From Baekduia soli (lineage in GTDB: Bacteria; Actinomycetota; Thermoleophilia; Solirubrobacterales; Solirubrobacteraceae), in the NCBI RefSeq assembly GCF_007970665.1, contig NZ_CP042430.1, forward strand, positions 3,472,001 through 3,536,000: a stretch of DNA of 64,000 nucleotides. Direction: 5' to 3'. Of the stretch, positions 25,737 to 33,683 are shown piece after piece. The first letter of the stretch is position 1, and each line of letters begins with the position of its first letter. The translations under genes were made by a program, and so were the position numbers. A model generated the notes under the pieces. The model saw nothing but the letters and a program-made list of their open reading frames with translations. It had not been told where the DNA came from and did not search any database.

Positions 25737-26705
25737 ATGCAGTGCAAGCGTAGGTGGCTGCCCAGCTGGCAGCGTGTCGAGCTGGTTGATTGGTGTCTTG
25801 GCGAGGGACTTCCTCGACGCCAGGCAGCGGCCCGTCGGCGGGTGAGCGTGTCGACGGTGCAGTACTGGATCGACCGGTACCGCAACGCCTCAGACGCCGA
25901 GCGAGCGTCGGGCGCGTGGGCGCAGGATCGACCCTCGACGCCGCATCGCCAGCCGACGCGGTCCAGCGACGAGCTGCACGACCGTGTCTGCCAGGCGCGG
26001 ACGCGGACGGGCTGGGGGCCGCGCCTGATCGCCTCCGAGCTCGGCATCGCGCACGCGACGGTCTCGCGCTGTCTGAAGCGGCGCGGCATGTCGCGCCAGC
26101 CGCCGGCGCCCCGAGAGGCGGTGCAGCGCTTTGAGTGGCCGTGCCCTGGGGCGTTGATCCAAAACGACGTCAAGCGTTTCGCGCGGTTCTCCTCACCCGG
26201 CCATGCCGTCACCGGCAACCGTCACCGCACGGGCGCCGAGAAGCGCCAGCGTGTCGGCTACGAGTTCGCCCACAGCGCGATCGACGACCACAGCCGCCTG
26301 GCCTACACCGAGCTGCACCGCGACGAGAAGGCCGCCACCGTCATCGGCTTCACCGAGCGGGCGATCGCGTTCTTCGCTGCGCACGGCATCATCATCGAGC
26401 GCTGGCAGACCGACAACGCCTGGACCTACACCCACAACAAGGCGCTGGCCGCCCTGTTTGACAGCCACGGCATCCGGCATCGCACGATCGCGCCCCGCAC
26501 GCCGCGCCACAACGGCAAGGTCGAGCGCTACCAGCAGACCCTCAAACGCGAATGGGGCCTGGGACAGCGCTACCGCTCAAGCGACGCCAGAGCCGCAGCG
26601 CTGCCACACTGGCTGCACCACTACAACAACGAGCGGAACCACAGCTCGCTCGGCAACCGGCCGCCCATCACCCGCGTTCGGAACGACCTGAGGCAGAACA
26701 ACTAG
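25737..26705 (+). CDS. IS481-family DDE transposase
   Basis: 322 residues and apparently intact. The N-terminal HTH region (WQRVELVDWCLGEGLPRRQA, then RRVSVSTVQYWIDRY) binds the ends. The catalytic core shows Asp in LIQNDVKRF, Asp in ERWQTDNAWTY and Glu in PRHNGKVERYQQTLK, followed by HHYNNERNHSSLGNRPP. All three catalytic acids are present, so it may still move. Its TAG stop is provided by the CTAG flank, i.e. the last codon lies in target DNA. Confidence 0.95.
   Translation: MQCKRRWLPSWQRVELVDWCLGEGLPRRQAAARRRVSVSTVQYWIDRYRNASDAERASGAWAQDRPSTPHRQPTRSSDELHDRVCQARTRTGWGPRLIASELGIAHATVSRCLKRRGMSRQPPAPREAVQRFEWPCPGALIQNDVKRFARFSSPGHAVTGNRHRTGAEKRQRVGYEFAHSAIDDHSRLAYTELHRDEKAATVIGFTERAIAFFAAHGIIIERWQTDNAWTYTHNKALAALFDSHGIRHRTIAPRTPRHNGKVERYQQTLKREWGLGQRYRSSDARAAALPHWLHHYNNERNHSSLGNRPPITRVRNDLRQNN
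26675..26700 (-). repeat. Right terminal inverted repeat of the IS
   Basis: On the minus strand it begins TGTTCTGCCTCAGGTCGTTC and ends CGAACG. It lies inside the last codons of the transposase. Confidence 0.85.
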
Positions 26706-27235
26706 CCCGCGCCCGGCGCCGGGTCTTGGACGGATGGGAGCGGCGCGGCCCCGGGCAGCCCGTGGTCGGCGAGGTAGGCGTCGAAGGCGACCGTCCGGTG
26801 CGTGTCCTCGTAGACCTCATAGGCCTGTAGCCGGCCCCAGGCGATGCGTGCATAGATGACGCCCTGGTTCTCGTAGGGGACGCTGCCGTCGGCGGCGACG
26901 TGGCGGTCGGTGAACCGCAGGCAGGCGCGTGTGGCCCACGGCGGCCCGTCGACGACGATCGCCTCCGGCGTCAGCTCGAGGCCGGCGGCGATGAAGCGCC
27001 GCACCCACGGCTCGACCTCGGCGCGGCCCCGGAAGGTGCCGCCCCAGGAGCTGTGGCCCGGGAACGTCAGCACGACGTCCTCGGCGTAGGTGCGCAAGAG
27101 CGGCTCGGGGTCGCCGGCGTTGACGCGCGCGACGTTGCGGCGCAACAGCCGGCGGACCGCCTCGGCGTACAGCGTCGGCAGCGCGGCGCCGGCGACGAGG
27201 CCGGCCAGGGCGCTGCGGCGGGGCGATGCGGGCAT
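26702..27235 (-). CDS. Exported or membrane-associated SnoaL-like protein
   Basis: 177 residues. The N-terminus RRSALAGLVAGAALPTLYAE is a possible signal or anchor. From ~35 an NTF2/SnoaL fold follows: NVARVNAGDPEPLLRTYAED, VVLTFPGHSSWGGTFRGRAE and the final TVAFDAYLADHGLPGA. The stop TAG is the CTAG flanking the IS, so the last residues (after PLPSVQDP) may not be the original end. The function is unknown. Confidence 0.75.
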   Translation of the reverse strand: MPASPRRSALAGLVAGAALPTLYAEAVRRLLRRNVARVNAGDPEPLLRTYAEDVVLTFPGHSSWGGTFRGRAEVEPWVRRFIAAGLELTPEAIVVDGPPWATRACLRFTDRHVAADGSVPYENQGVIYARIAWGRLQAYEVYEDTHRTVAFDAYLADHGLPGAAPLPSVQDPAPGAG

Positions 27236-27281
27236 GGTGCCCTCCGTTCTCGGTAGATCGCTCTAGCGGATCCTTCGGAGG

Positions 27282-27482
27282 CTACCGGCTCAGGCCGCGA
27301 CCTTCGATGGGCGGCCCGAGGTCGAGGAGCACCGTGATGCGTGGATGGGGCACCTCGAGGCGCCGCAGCGGCGCCGGGCGCTCGGTGGAGCCCAGGCAGC
27401 CGCGCCGACCAGCCCGGCCAGCGCCGGGTGCGGCGAGCGCTCGACCGTCTCCCGGTCCCCGTCGGGCGACCGGCGGTGCACG
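27282..27482 (-). pseudogene. Relic of an AraC-family regulator N-terminus
   Basis: One minus-strand frame starts VHRRSPDGDRETVERSPHPA and continues LAGLVGAA. A second frame then continues as GSTERPAPLRRLEVPHPRIT followed by VLLDLGPPIEG before a TAG at 27282. Together they read as the sensor-domain start of an AraC regulator (PHPALAGLV, later PHPRITVLLDLGPP), with a one-base frameshift near 27390 and no DNA-binding domain. It is a decayed 5' fragment. Confidence 0.55.
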
Positions 27483-27491
27483 ACGATCGCG

Positions 27492-29273
27492 TCAGGGGCG
27501 GGTGACGTGCGCCGTCGCGCTCGGCCGCTCGCGGACGGGCAGGGCGACGCGGACCTTCGTCAGCGTGGCGCGGAACGCCGCGGGCGACGGCCCGTAGGTG
27601 GGGTCGTCGCGGCCGAGGAGCTCGACGACGATGCGGTGGCCCTTGGCGAAGCGCCAGCCGTTGCCGTCCAGCGTGAACCTCACGCGGCCCTGCTGATGGT
27701 CGGTCAGCCGGTAGGCGCCGCGCGTGATGAGCCGCTGCCGCCCCGTCCCGGGGTCGCGGTCCCACACGCGAGCGTCGAGCTGGCCGTCGCGCCCCTTCGT
27801 GGCCACCGTCGCCGTGATGACCGGGAGCCCGAGCAGCGTCAGGCCCGGCGAGACGGCCGAGACGATCGCGTGGCTCGTGCGGTCCGGCGCCCGCGGCGTG
27901 CAGAGCGCCCCGGCCGGGCTCAGGCCGGCGACGGCCGCGGCGAGCTTGGCGCTCGCGCCGTTCGACGTGATCCGCAGCGCCCCGGTCGCGGCCAGCGTGA
28001 ACCGCCCGCGGGCCAGCGCGGCGAACGACGCGGCGGTGTACGGCCCGCCGCCCGAGCGCGCGCTCGCCGGGCAGACCATGGTGTAGGCCGTGGCGCTGCC
28101 CGGCGCCGGCCTGCCGGCCGCCGTGGCCTTCAGCCAGGCGTCGAAGAACGCCAGCCCCTGGCGGTCGAAGGCGGCGACGTCGGCGGGGTGGTTGACCCCG
28201 GGGCCGTGCCCGAGGTCGGCGACCTGCAGCGCGACGGGTGCCGACGGGTCGGCCTTGCGCAGCGCGTCGTAGGCGCCGAGCGACTGGCCGACGGGGAACA
28301 GCGCGTCGGTCCAGCCCGACTGCAGCAGCAGCGGCGCGGCGCCGCCGGCGGCGCGCGTCATCCCCGCCACCCCGTGGTAGGCGTAGGCGTTGTCGAGCGT
28401 GGCCTGCGTCGCGCCGCCGAACGTGCCCGCGTCGAGCTGCTGCTTCCAGAGGTGGACGTCGGCCGACAGGTCGCCGCCCGTGGGTGCGACGTTGCCGCCG
28501 AAGGCCACGCTGAAGATGCCGTTGGCGTAGGACTTGGCCTCCACGCCGGTCGGCGTCCGCGACCACGCCCCGCGGCCGTTGCGCGTGAAGATGCTCTCGC
28601 CGTTGGATCACAGCCAGCGCGGCCAGGCCGCCGTCAGGCGGATCGGCGTGCCCGCCGGGCTCGTCCACGGGGCGTAGCCGCCGTCGGGCAGCCGCACCCG
28701 GTCCTTCAGGAAGGCCAGCATGGTGGAGAAGCCGCCGCCGTAGGAGATGCCGGTCGCGCCGATCGCGTCGGGCCGCGCGATGCCCTCATCGACCAGCCGG
28801 CCGACGAGCGTCTGCACGTCGCGCACCTCGTAGCGCATGTCGCCGAGGCGCGTCCAGCCCGCGGCGCAGCCGGGCGAGGCCGCCGACGCCGGGCCGCAGG
28901 AGCCGCCGAAGCCGCGCGCCGTCGGCGTGAGGACGGCGTAGCCCTTGGAGGCGAAGAACCAGTTCGTGTAGGGCTCGGTGCTCGAAGCGTCCTCGAAGGA
29001 CGTCTTCGTGCCGCCGAGCCCGTGCAGCAGCAGGATGGTGGGAAACGGCCCGTCGCCGGTGGCCGGCAGCGTGACGTCGGCGTCGATCGGCGTGCCGTCG
29101 AAGCTCAGCGGCCGCGACGCCAGGTCGGTCGTCGGGCAGAAGCGCACGCCGTTGGCGGGTGCGCACGCGTGGCCGAACGGTGCGGGGTCGGCGGCCCGAG
29201 CCACAGCGGGGACGCAGGCGACGAGGGCCGAGACGGCGGCGCCCAGCAGCGTTGGGCGTGAGGCTCGGGACAT
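27492..29273 (-). pseudogene. Secreted CocE/X-Pro dipeptidyl-peptidase-like hydrolase, interrupted by TGA
   Basis: A Sec signal (LLGAAVSALVACVPAVARA) leads an S15/CocE alpha/beta hydrolase: LPATGDGPFPTILLLHGLGG, the nucleophile elbow GATGISYGGGFSTML, then LLLQSGWTDALFPVG with the acid region and DLGHGPGVNHP with the histidine. A C-terminal jelly-roll (RVRFTLDGNGWRFAKGHRIV) follows. The frame is open for 593 codons except one TGA at 28608-28610 (WPRWL-stop-SNGESIFTRN). Relatives commonly have Trp here, so TGG to TGA is the likely change. It splits the protein into 221 and ~370 residues. Confidence 0.75.
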
Positions 29274-29280
29274 GCAGCGC

Positions 29281-29286
29281 ACCCTA
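29281..29286 (-). promoter_or_regulatory. -10 element TAGGGT
   Basis: Ends 7 nt before the ATG at 29273 of the interrupted hydrolase; favours that start over the GTG at 29282. Confidence 0.5.
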
Positions 29287-29331
29287 ACCGGCCGCCTGGC
29301 CGCCCCGCGCGCGTGCCGGTCCGGCGCGGCC

Positions 29332-29991
29332 CTAGCCGCCCAGGCGCTCCAGCGGCACGCCCCAGGCCGCCAGGTCGGTGGGCGGCGGCACGGCGTAGCC
29401 CAGGTTGAGGTTGACGCCGATGTCGCCGGTCGCCCACTTCGCGAAGCTCTCGGCGAAGATCTCCTCGGGCTGGGCGCAGGCGCCGCTGACGCCGTCGTCG
29501 CAGCCGAAGCCGCGCGGGACCTGCGCGACGAGCTGGTCGCGCACGGCGACCGGCACGAGCGCGAAGCGCACGACGTGGCCGAGCTCGTGCAGGACGAGGC
29601 GGTCGATCGCCCGCCGGCCGCCGGCGCGCGCGGCCTTGGCGAGATCGAGGGTGACCTTGAAGCGCGCTCCCTCCGACTGCGTGAGGCCGACGGTGCCGGC
29701 GCCGGGGTCGGCCACCTCCAGGTCGACGAGCCCGTCGACGATCCCGATCAGGCGGCGCGCCTGGGGGCCGGCGTCGGCGATGGCGGCGCTGATCGCCTGG
29801 CGGTCGTAGGGTCCGACGTCGGGCGCGAACGTGAGGCCCTGCGCGCGCTCGGCCGCCGACACCCGGCCGATGACGCGCCCGTCGCCCTGCGCGGCGGCGC
29901 GGACGTCGTGGGCACGGCTGCGCGCCAGCGGCACCGCGACGACGAGCAGCAGCAGGGCCAGCACCACGGCGATCCGCGTCCTCTGGTGCAT
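29332..29991 (-). CDS. Secreted zinc metallopeptidase-like protein
   Basis: 219 residues with an N-terminal signal or anchor (IAVVLALLLLVVAVPLARS). The metal site is RLVLHELGHVVRF (HExxH-type), and EEIFAESFAKW about 45 residues later could supply the third ligand. Cysteines in GFGCDDGVSGACAQ may form a disulfide. The layout suits an extracytoplasmic gluzincin-like peptidase. No substrate clue is present. Confidence 0.75.
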   Translation of the reverse strand: MHQRTRIAVVLALLLLVVAVPLARSRAHDVRAAAQGDGRVIGRVSAAERAQGLTFAPDVGPYDRQAISAAIADAGPQARRLIGIVDGLVDLEVADPGAGTVGLTQSEGARFKVTLDLAKAARAGGRRAIDRLVLHELGHVVRFALVPVAVRDQLVAQVPRGFGCDDGVSGACAQPEEIFAESFAKWATGDIGVNLNLGYAVPPPTDLAAWGVPLERLGG

Positions 29992-30031
29992 GTCCCCCGT
30001 GTATCGGCGCCTGGGACGCTAGTTTGGAGGG

Positions 30032-30379
30032 GTGACGTCGAGCACCGACGCTCCGAGGTTCGCCTACGCCCTCCATCCCCTGCCGCCGAGCCGTATCGGC
30101 CTGCGGCGCTGGCGCTGGGAGCTGTGGCACGCGGGCGCCCTGGTGGCGGCGGGCTGGCGCATCACCCAGGAACATGCCGTGCGCGCCCTGTGCACCGCGG
30201 CCTCGCGCCGCGGCCACGCCCAGCTCGGCCTGCACCCGCTGCGCCCCGAGCGTGCCGCCACCGGGGCGGCCTTCGGCGCCGGGCGCCCCGTGCGGCTCGA
30301 CTGCGGCGCCTTCGAGTGCCTGCTGGTGCCCCGTCTGCCCGGCGCCGCCGGGTGGACGCCCGCGATGGCCGCGCGGTAG
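30032..30379 (+). CDS. Hypothetical protein
   Basis: 115 residues from GTG, with TAGTTT ending 6 nt before it and GGAGG in between, so either start mode is possible. It is rich in Arg, Leu and Trp (IGLRRWRWELWHAGALVAAG, then WRITQEHAVRALCTAASRRG). It has no membrane helix or known motif. A hairpin and a CRP-type palindrome follow immediately. Confidence 0.55.
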   Translation: MTSSTDAPRFAYALHPLPPSRIGLRRWRWELWHAGALVAAGWRITQEHAVRALCTAASRRGHAQLGLHPLRPERAATGAAFGAGRPVRLDCGAFECLLVPRLPGAAGWTPAMAAR

Positions 30380-30383
30380 CCCC

Positions 30384-30404
30384 GCCGCCGCTGCGCGCGG
30401 CGGC
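30384..30404 (+). terminator. Perfect 8-bp hairpin
   Basis: GCCGCCGC and GCGGCGGC around TGCGC, 4 nt past the hypothetical gene's stop and abutting the CRP-type site. Confidence 0.5.
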
Positions 30405-30422
30405 CTGTGACCCACCTCACAG
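30405..30422. promoter_or_regulatory. Perfect CRP/FNR-superfamily operator
   Basis: CTGTGA-CCCACC-TCACAG: both half-sites match the cAMP-receptor-protein consensus TGTGA-N6-TCACA exactly. If TACCTT at 30445-30450 is the -10, the palindrome centre lies near -43, where a CRP-type activator contacts polymerase. Confidence 0.6.
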
Positions 30423-30444
30423 CCTCCGGGCTCACCGGGGCGCC

Positions 30445-30450
30445 TACCTT
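30445..30450 (+). promoter_or_regulatory. Candidate -10 TACCTT for the PQ-loop gene
   Basis: Placed 23 nt after the CRP-type site, giving a leader of about 37 nt before the GTG at 30494. Confidence 0.35.
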
Positions 30451-30493
30451 GTCGACCTCCCTGCTCGACCGGTCCCCCGGCCTCCCCTCCCCC

Positions 30494-30874
30494 GTGACGC
30501 TCCTCGCCCTCTGCTCCTCCGCCGCCATCGTGATCGGCCTCGGTGCCGCGCTGCCCCAGCTGGCCGCGATGCTGCGCTCCCGCTCGGCCGCGGGCCAGTC
30601 CACCCTGGGCTGGTGCCTCGGCGCGTTGGTGAACTCCCTCATGGCCTACGTCAACCTCGCGGGCTATCACGCCGTCGCCCTGGCCGCGGGCAACGTCGCG
30701 AGCGTGGCGATCTGCCTGGCCGCCGTCGGGCTCGTGCTGCGCTTCGGCGACCGCGCCCCGGGCCCCGCCCCGGCCGTCGACGGCCTGGCGACCTCGGAGT
30801 TCTGGGCCCTGCGCGACGCGCTGGAGCACGAGGCCCACCGGCGCCACGAGCGCGCCGCTCTCGCCGCAGCCTGA
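30494..30874 (+). CDS. PQ-loop (SemiSWEET-like) membrane protein
   Basis: 126 residues from the GTG at 30494. Earlier in-frame starts (GTG 30407, TTG 30449) would overlap the operator or promoter. Three hydrophobic helices are visible: LLALCSSAAIVIGLGAALPQ with the PQ motif, GWCLGALVNSLMAYVNLAGY and ALAAGNVASVAICLAAVGLV. A charged ~40-residue tail follows. A single three-helix unit is the SemiSWEET size, and these dimers carry sugars. A CRP-type operator in front fits a carbon-regulated sugar carrier, by inference. Confidence 0.72.
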   Translation: MTLLALCSSAAIVIGLGAALPQLAAMLRSRSAAGQSTLGWCLGALVNSLMAYVNLAGYHAVALAAGNVASVAICLAAVGLVLRFGDRAPGPAPAVDGLATSEFWALRDALEHEAHRRHERAALAAA

Positions 30875-30885
30875 GCCCCGGTCTC

Positions 30886-30891
30886 TAGGGT
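30886..30891 (+). promoter_or_regulatory. -10 element TAGGGT
   Basis: Ends 8 nt before the ATG at 30900, but only 2 nt before the alternative GTG at 30894; it therefore decides the start. Confidence 0.5.
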
Positions 30892-30899
30892 CCGTGACG

Positions 30900-31694
30900 A
30901 TGGCCCGCCGGCGCGCCACCCCCGAGATCCTCGCCGCCGTCGGCGACCTCGTCGTCTCCCGGGACGCCGGGCGCCCGTCGGGGCGCCTGCTGCGCCAGGG
31001 CGACATGGACGCCTCCTACGTCGACCTGGCCGATCCGCGCCACCTCGAGTTCGACTACCTGCGGCGCGTGCGCGACCTCGCCGAGGCCCTGCGCGCGCGG
31101 CGGATCGTCCACATCGGCGGTGCGGGCTGCGCGCTGGCCCGCGCGCTGGCCGCGGCCGACGGCGCCCGCCGCCAGATCGTCGTCGAGGTCGACGCCGACG
31201 TCCTGGAGATCGCCCGCGCGCACCTGGGCCTGCGCCGCGCCCACGGGCTGCGCATCCGCCACGATGACGGCCGCCGCTTCCTGGCCGGGCGCGCCGACGC
31301 CAGCGCCGACCTCATCGTCCTCGACGCCTTCGTCGGCGCGCGCGTCCCGCGCCACCTGGCGACCGTGCAGGCCCTGGCCGACGCCGCCCGCGTCCTCGCG
31401 CCCGCCGGCGCATTGGCCGTCAACGTCGTCGACGTGCCGCCGCTGGCCGACGTGTGCGCCGTGGCCGCCGGGCTGCGCGCCTGCCTGCCGCAGGTCGCGG
31501 CGCTGGGCGCCGGCCCCGTGCTGCGCGGGCGCCGGGCCGGCAACGTGGTGCTCGTCGCCGGCCGCCGGCCGCTGCCGCTGGAGCGCCTGCGCATCCGGGC
31601 CGCGGCCGACCCCGAACCCGCCGCGCTGATGACCCCGGTCGAGCTGGCCGCGCGCTGGGACGACGGCGCGCCCTGGGAGGACGCCGGGCCCTGA
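30900..31694 (+). CDS. Spermidine synthase-like SAM-fold protein
   Basis: 264 residues. The Rossmann methyltransferase/polyamine synthase core is visible: LEFDYLRRVRDLAEALRARR, the first SAM loop IVHIGGAGCALARALAA, VVEVDADVLEIARAHLGLR, HDDGRRFLAGR and ADLIVLDAFVGARVPRHL. Fused and stand-alone relatives are annotated as spermidine synthases, but many lack that activity. No speD-like gene is near. A methyltransferase role is equally possible. Confidence 0.8.
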   Translation: MARRRATPEILAAVGDLVVSRDAGRPSGRLLRQGDMDASYVDLADPRHLEFDYLRRVRDLAEALRARRIVHIGGAGCALARALAAADGARRQIVVEVDADVLEIARAHLGLRRAHGLRIRHDDGRRFLAGRADASADLIVLDAFVGARVPRHLATVQALADAARVLAPAGALAVNVVDVPPLADVCAVAAGLRACLPQVAALGAGPVLRGRRAGNVVLVAGRRPLPLERLRIRAAADPEPAALMTPVELAARWDDGAPWEDAGP

Positions 31695-31736
31695 CGGCCA
31701 CGCATGCCGCGGGCGCGATGCGGTACAGGAGGGGGG

Positions 31737-33242
31737 ATGCACCTCTCCCTCGCCTCCGTCCTGCAGGAATCCGCCCAGCGCCGGCCCGACGCCATCGCAG
31801 CCGTCGAGGGCGACCGGCGCGCCACCTACGCGCAGCTGTGGGACGCGGCCCGGCGCCGCGCCGGCGCGCTCGCCGAGCACGGGATCGCCGCCGGCGACCG
31901 CGTCGCGCTGCTGGCGCCCAACACCGTCGACTTCATCACGGCCTACTACGGGATCCTGGCCCACGGCGCCGTCGTCGTCCCCGTCGCCCCGATGCTCGTG
32001 CAGGACGAGATCGCCCACCTGCTGCGCGACAGCGGCGCGCGGCTGGCGCTCGTGGCCGGCGAGGCGGCCGCGACGGGCGCCGCGGCCGCCGCGCGGGCGG
32101 GCGTCGCCGCGCTGGACCTCGCCGACCCGGCGGCGCTCGCGCGGCCGGCGCCGGCCCGGGCGGCCCGCGCACCACTGGATCCCGCGGTGCTGTTCTACAC
32201 CTCGGGCACGACCGGGCGGCCCAAGGGCGCGGTGCTCACCCACCTCAACCTCGTCATGAACGCGTTCGTCAACGCGTTCACCGCCAACCACATCCACGCC
32301 GACGACGTCATGTTCGGCTGCCTGCCGCTCTTCCACACGTTCGGCCAGACCGTCGCCCTGAACGGGACGTTCCTGGCCGGCGGCACGCTGGTCCTGCAGC
32401 CGCGCTTCGACCCGCACGAGGCGCTGGCGCTCATGGCCGAGCACCGCGTCACCGCGTTCCTCGGCGTGCCGACCATGTACATGGGCCTGCTGGCCGCCGC
32501 CCGCGACGGCGCCCCCGTCCCGCGCCTGCGCCTGTGCGTCTCGGGCGGCGCGCCGCTGCCCGTCCGGGTGCTGGAGGAGTTCGAGGCGACGTTCGGCGTC
32601 CGCGTCCAGGAGGGCTACGGCCTCTCGGAGACCTCTCCGACGGCGACGGTCAACCAGCTCGAGTACGGCATCGAGCCCGGCTCCATCGGGCACCCGATCT
32701 GGGGCGTGGAGGCCGAGATCGCCGACGCCGAGGTCGAGGACGAGGTCGTGCTGATGGGCCCGGGCGAGGTCGGTGAGATCGTCATCCGCGGCCACAACGT
32801 CTTCGCCGGCTACCACGAGCGGCCCGAGGCGACCGCCGCGGCGATCGTCGACGGGTGGTTCCGCTCGGGCGACCTGGGGACGAAGGACGACCGCGGCTTC
32901 CTGCGGATCGTCGACCGCAAGAAGGACCTCATCCTGCGTGGCGGCTACAATGTCTACCCGCGCGAGGTCGAGGAGGTCCTGGTGCGCCACCCGGCCGTCG
33001 ACCAGGTCGCGGTCGTCGGCATCCCCCACTCCAGCCACGGCGAGGAGGTGCTGGCCGTGGTGGTCCGGGCCGGCGGGGCCGAGGCCGGCGAGGACGAGCT
33101 GCTGGCCTGGGCCGGCGAGCGCATCGCCCGCCACAAGCGCCCGCGGCACGTCGCCTTCGTCGACGAGCTGCCCCTGGGCCCCAGCCGCAAGGTGCTCAAG
33201 CGCGAGCTGCGCGACCGCTTCGCCGACCTGGGGCGGGCATGA
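31737..33242 (+). CDS. Long-chain fatty-acid--CoA ligase (AMP-forming)
   Basis: 501 residues. The adenylate-forming motifs are intact: A3 LFYTSGTTGRPKGAVLTHLN, A5 VQEGYGLSETSPTATVN, A7 GWFRSGDLGTKDDRGFLRIV, A8 DRKKDLILRGGYNVYPREVE and the catalytic Lys of A10 in GPSRKVLKREL. The length is typical. An unusually good Shine-Dalgarno (AGGAGG at 31727-31732) stands 4 nt before the ATG, in contrast to its leaderless neighbours. It probably activates medium/long-chain acids and overlaps the next gene as ATGA. Confidence 0.93.
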   Translation: MHLSLASVLQESAQRRPDAIAAVEGDRRATYAQLWDAARRRAGALAEHGIAAGDRVALLAPNTVDFITAYYGILAHGAVVVPVAPMLVQDEIAHLLRDSGARLALVAGEAAATGAAAAARAGVAALDLADPAALARPAPARAARAPLDPAVLFYTSGTTGRPKGAVLTHLNLVMNAFVNAFTANHIHADDVMFGCLPLFHTFGQTVALNGTFLAGGTLVLQPRFDPHEALALMAEHRVTAFLGVPTMYMGLLAAARDGAPVPRLRLCVSGGAPLPVRVLEEFEATFGVRVQEGYGLSETSPTATVNQLEYGIEPGSIGHPIWGVEAEIADAEVEDEVVLMGPGEVGEIVIRGHNVFAGYHERPEATAAAIVDGWFRSGDLGTKDDRGFLRIVDRKKDLILRGGYNVYPREVEEVLVRHPAVDQVAVVGIPHSSHGEEVLAVVVRAGGAEAGEDELLAWAGERIARHKRPRHVAFVDELPLGPSRKVLKRELRDRFADLGRA

Positions 33243-33676
33243 CCACCGTCTGGACCATCGGCTACGAGCGCCTGCTGGCGCCCGAGCTCGTCGCCGAGCT
33301 GCAGGTCGCCGGCGTGCGCCGCCTGATCGACGTGCGCGAGCGGGCGCAGTCCCGCCGCGCGGGCCTGTCCAAGACGCGGCTGGGCGAGCTGCTGGGCGAG
33401 CACGGCATCGCCTACGAGCACCGCCGCGCGCTCGGCACGCCGCCCGACATCCGGTGGTTCTACAAGCACCACCGGCTGGCCGAGGGTGAGGCCGCGTTCC
33501 GCGCCCACGTCACGTCGGCCGCGGCGGAGGACCTCGACGACCTGGCGCGCGAGCTGCCCACCGCGCCGCCCACGGCGCTCATGTGCCTGGAGGCCGATCC
33601 GGCGACCTGCCACCGCCGTGTCCTGACCGACGAGCTGCGCCGCCGGATCCCCGGGCTGGCCGTCGTCGACCTCTGA
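33239..33676 (+). CDS. DUF488 family protein
   Basis: 145 residues. DUF488 landmarks are VWTIGYERLLAPELVAELQ, VRRLIDVRERAQSRRAGLSK, LGTPPDIRWFYKHHRLAEG and MCLEADPATCHRRVLTDELR, the last with the conserved CxH-type pair. The family is uncharacterised. Co-translation with the acyl-CoA ligase (ATGA) is probably an expression device rather than a pathway link. Confidence 0.88.
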   Translation: MTTVWTIGYERLLAPELVAELQVAGVRRLIDVRERAQSRRAGLSKTRLGELLGEHGIAYEHRRALGTPPDIRWFYKHHRLAEGEAAFRAHVTSAAAEDLDDLARELPTAPPTALMCLEADPATCHRRVLTDELRRRIPGLAVVDL

Positions 33677-33683
33677 GGGCGGC

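Larger units (their letters stand above)
25622..26701 (+). mobile_element. IS481-family insertion sequence
   Basis: About 1,080 bp bounded by imperfect 26-bp inverted repeats (21 of 26 identical) and carrying one DDE transposase. Both flanks have CTAG (25618-25621 and 26702-26705). IS481 of Bordetella duplicates NCTAGN, so the target preference fits. The hexamers differ, however (CCTAGG left, ACTAGC right), which argues against a simple single insertion. It is more AT-rich than its surroundings. The left 90 bp ahead of the transposase is non-coding. Confidence 0.88.

Noticed and set aside
25618-26705. CTAG on both sides of the IS as a clean target-site duplication
   Set aside because: The outer bases differ and the interrupted VOC gene is not continuous across the element, so the flanks probably come from two separate insertion events.
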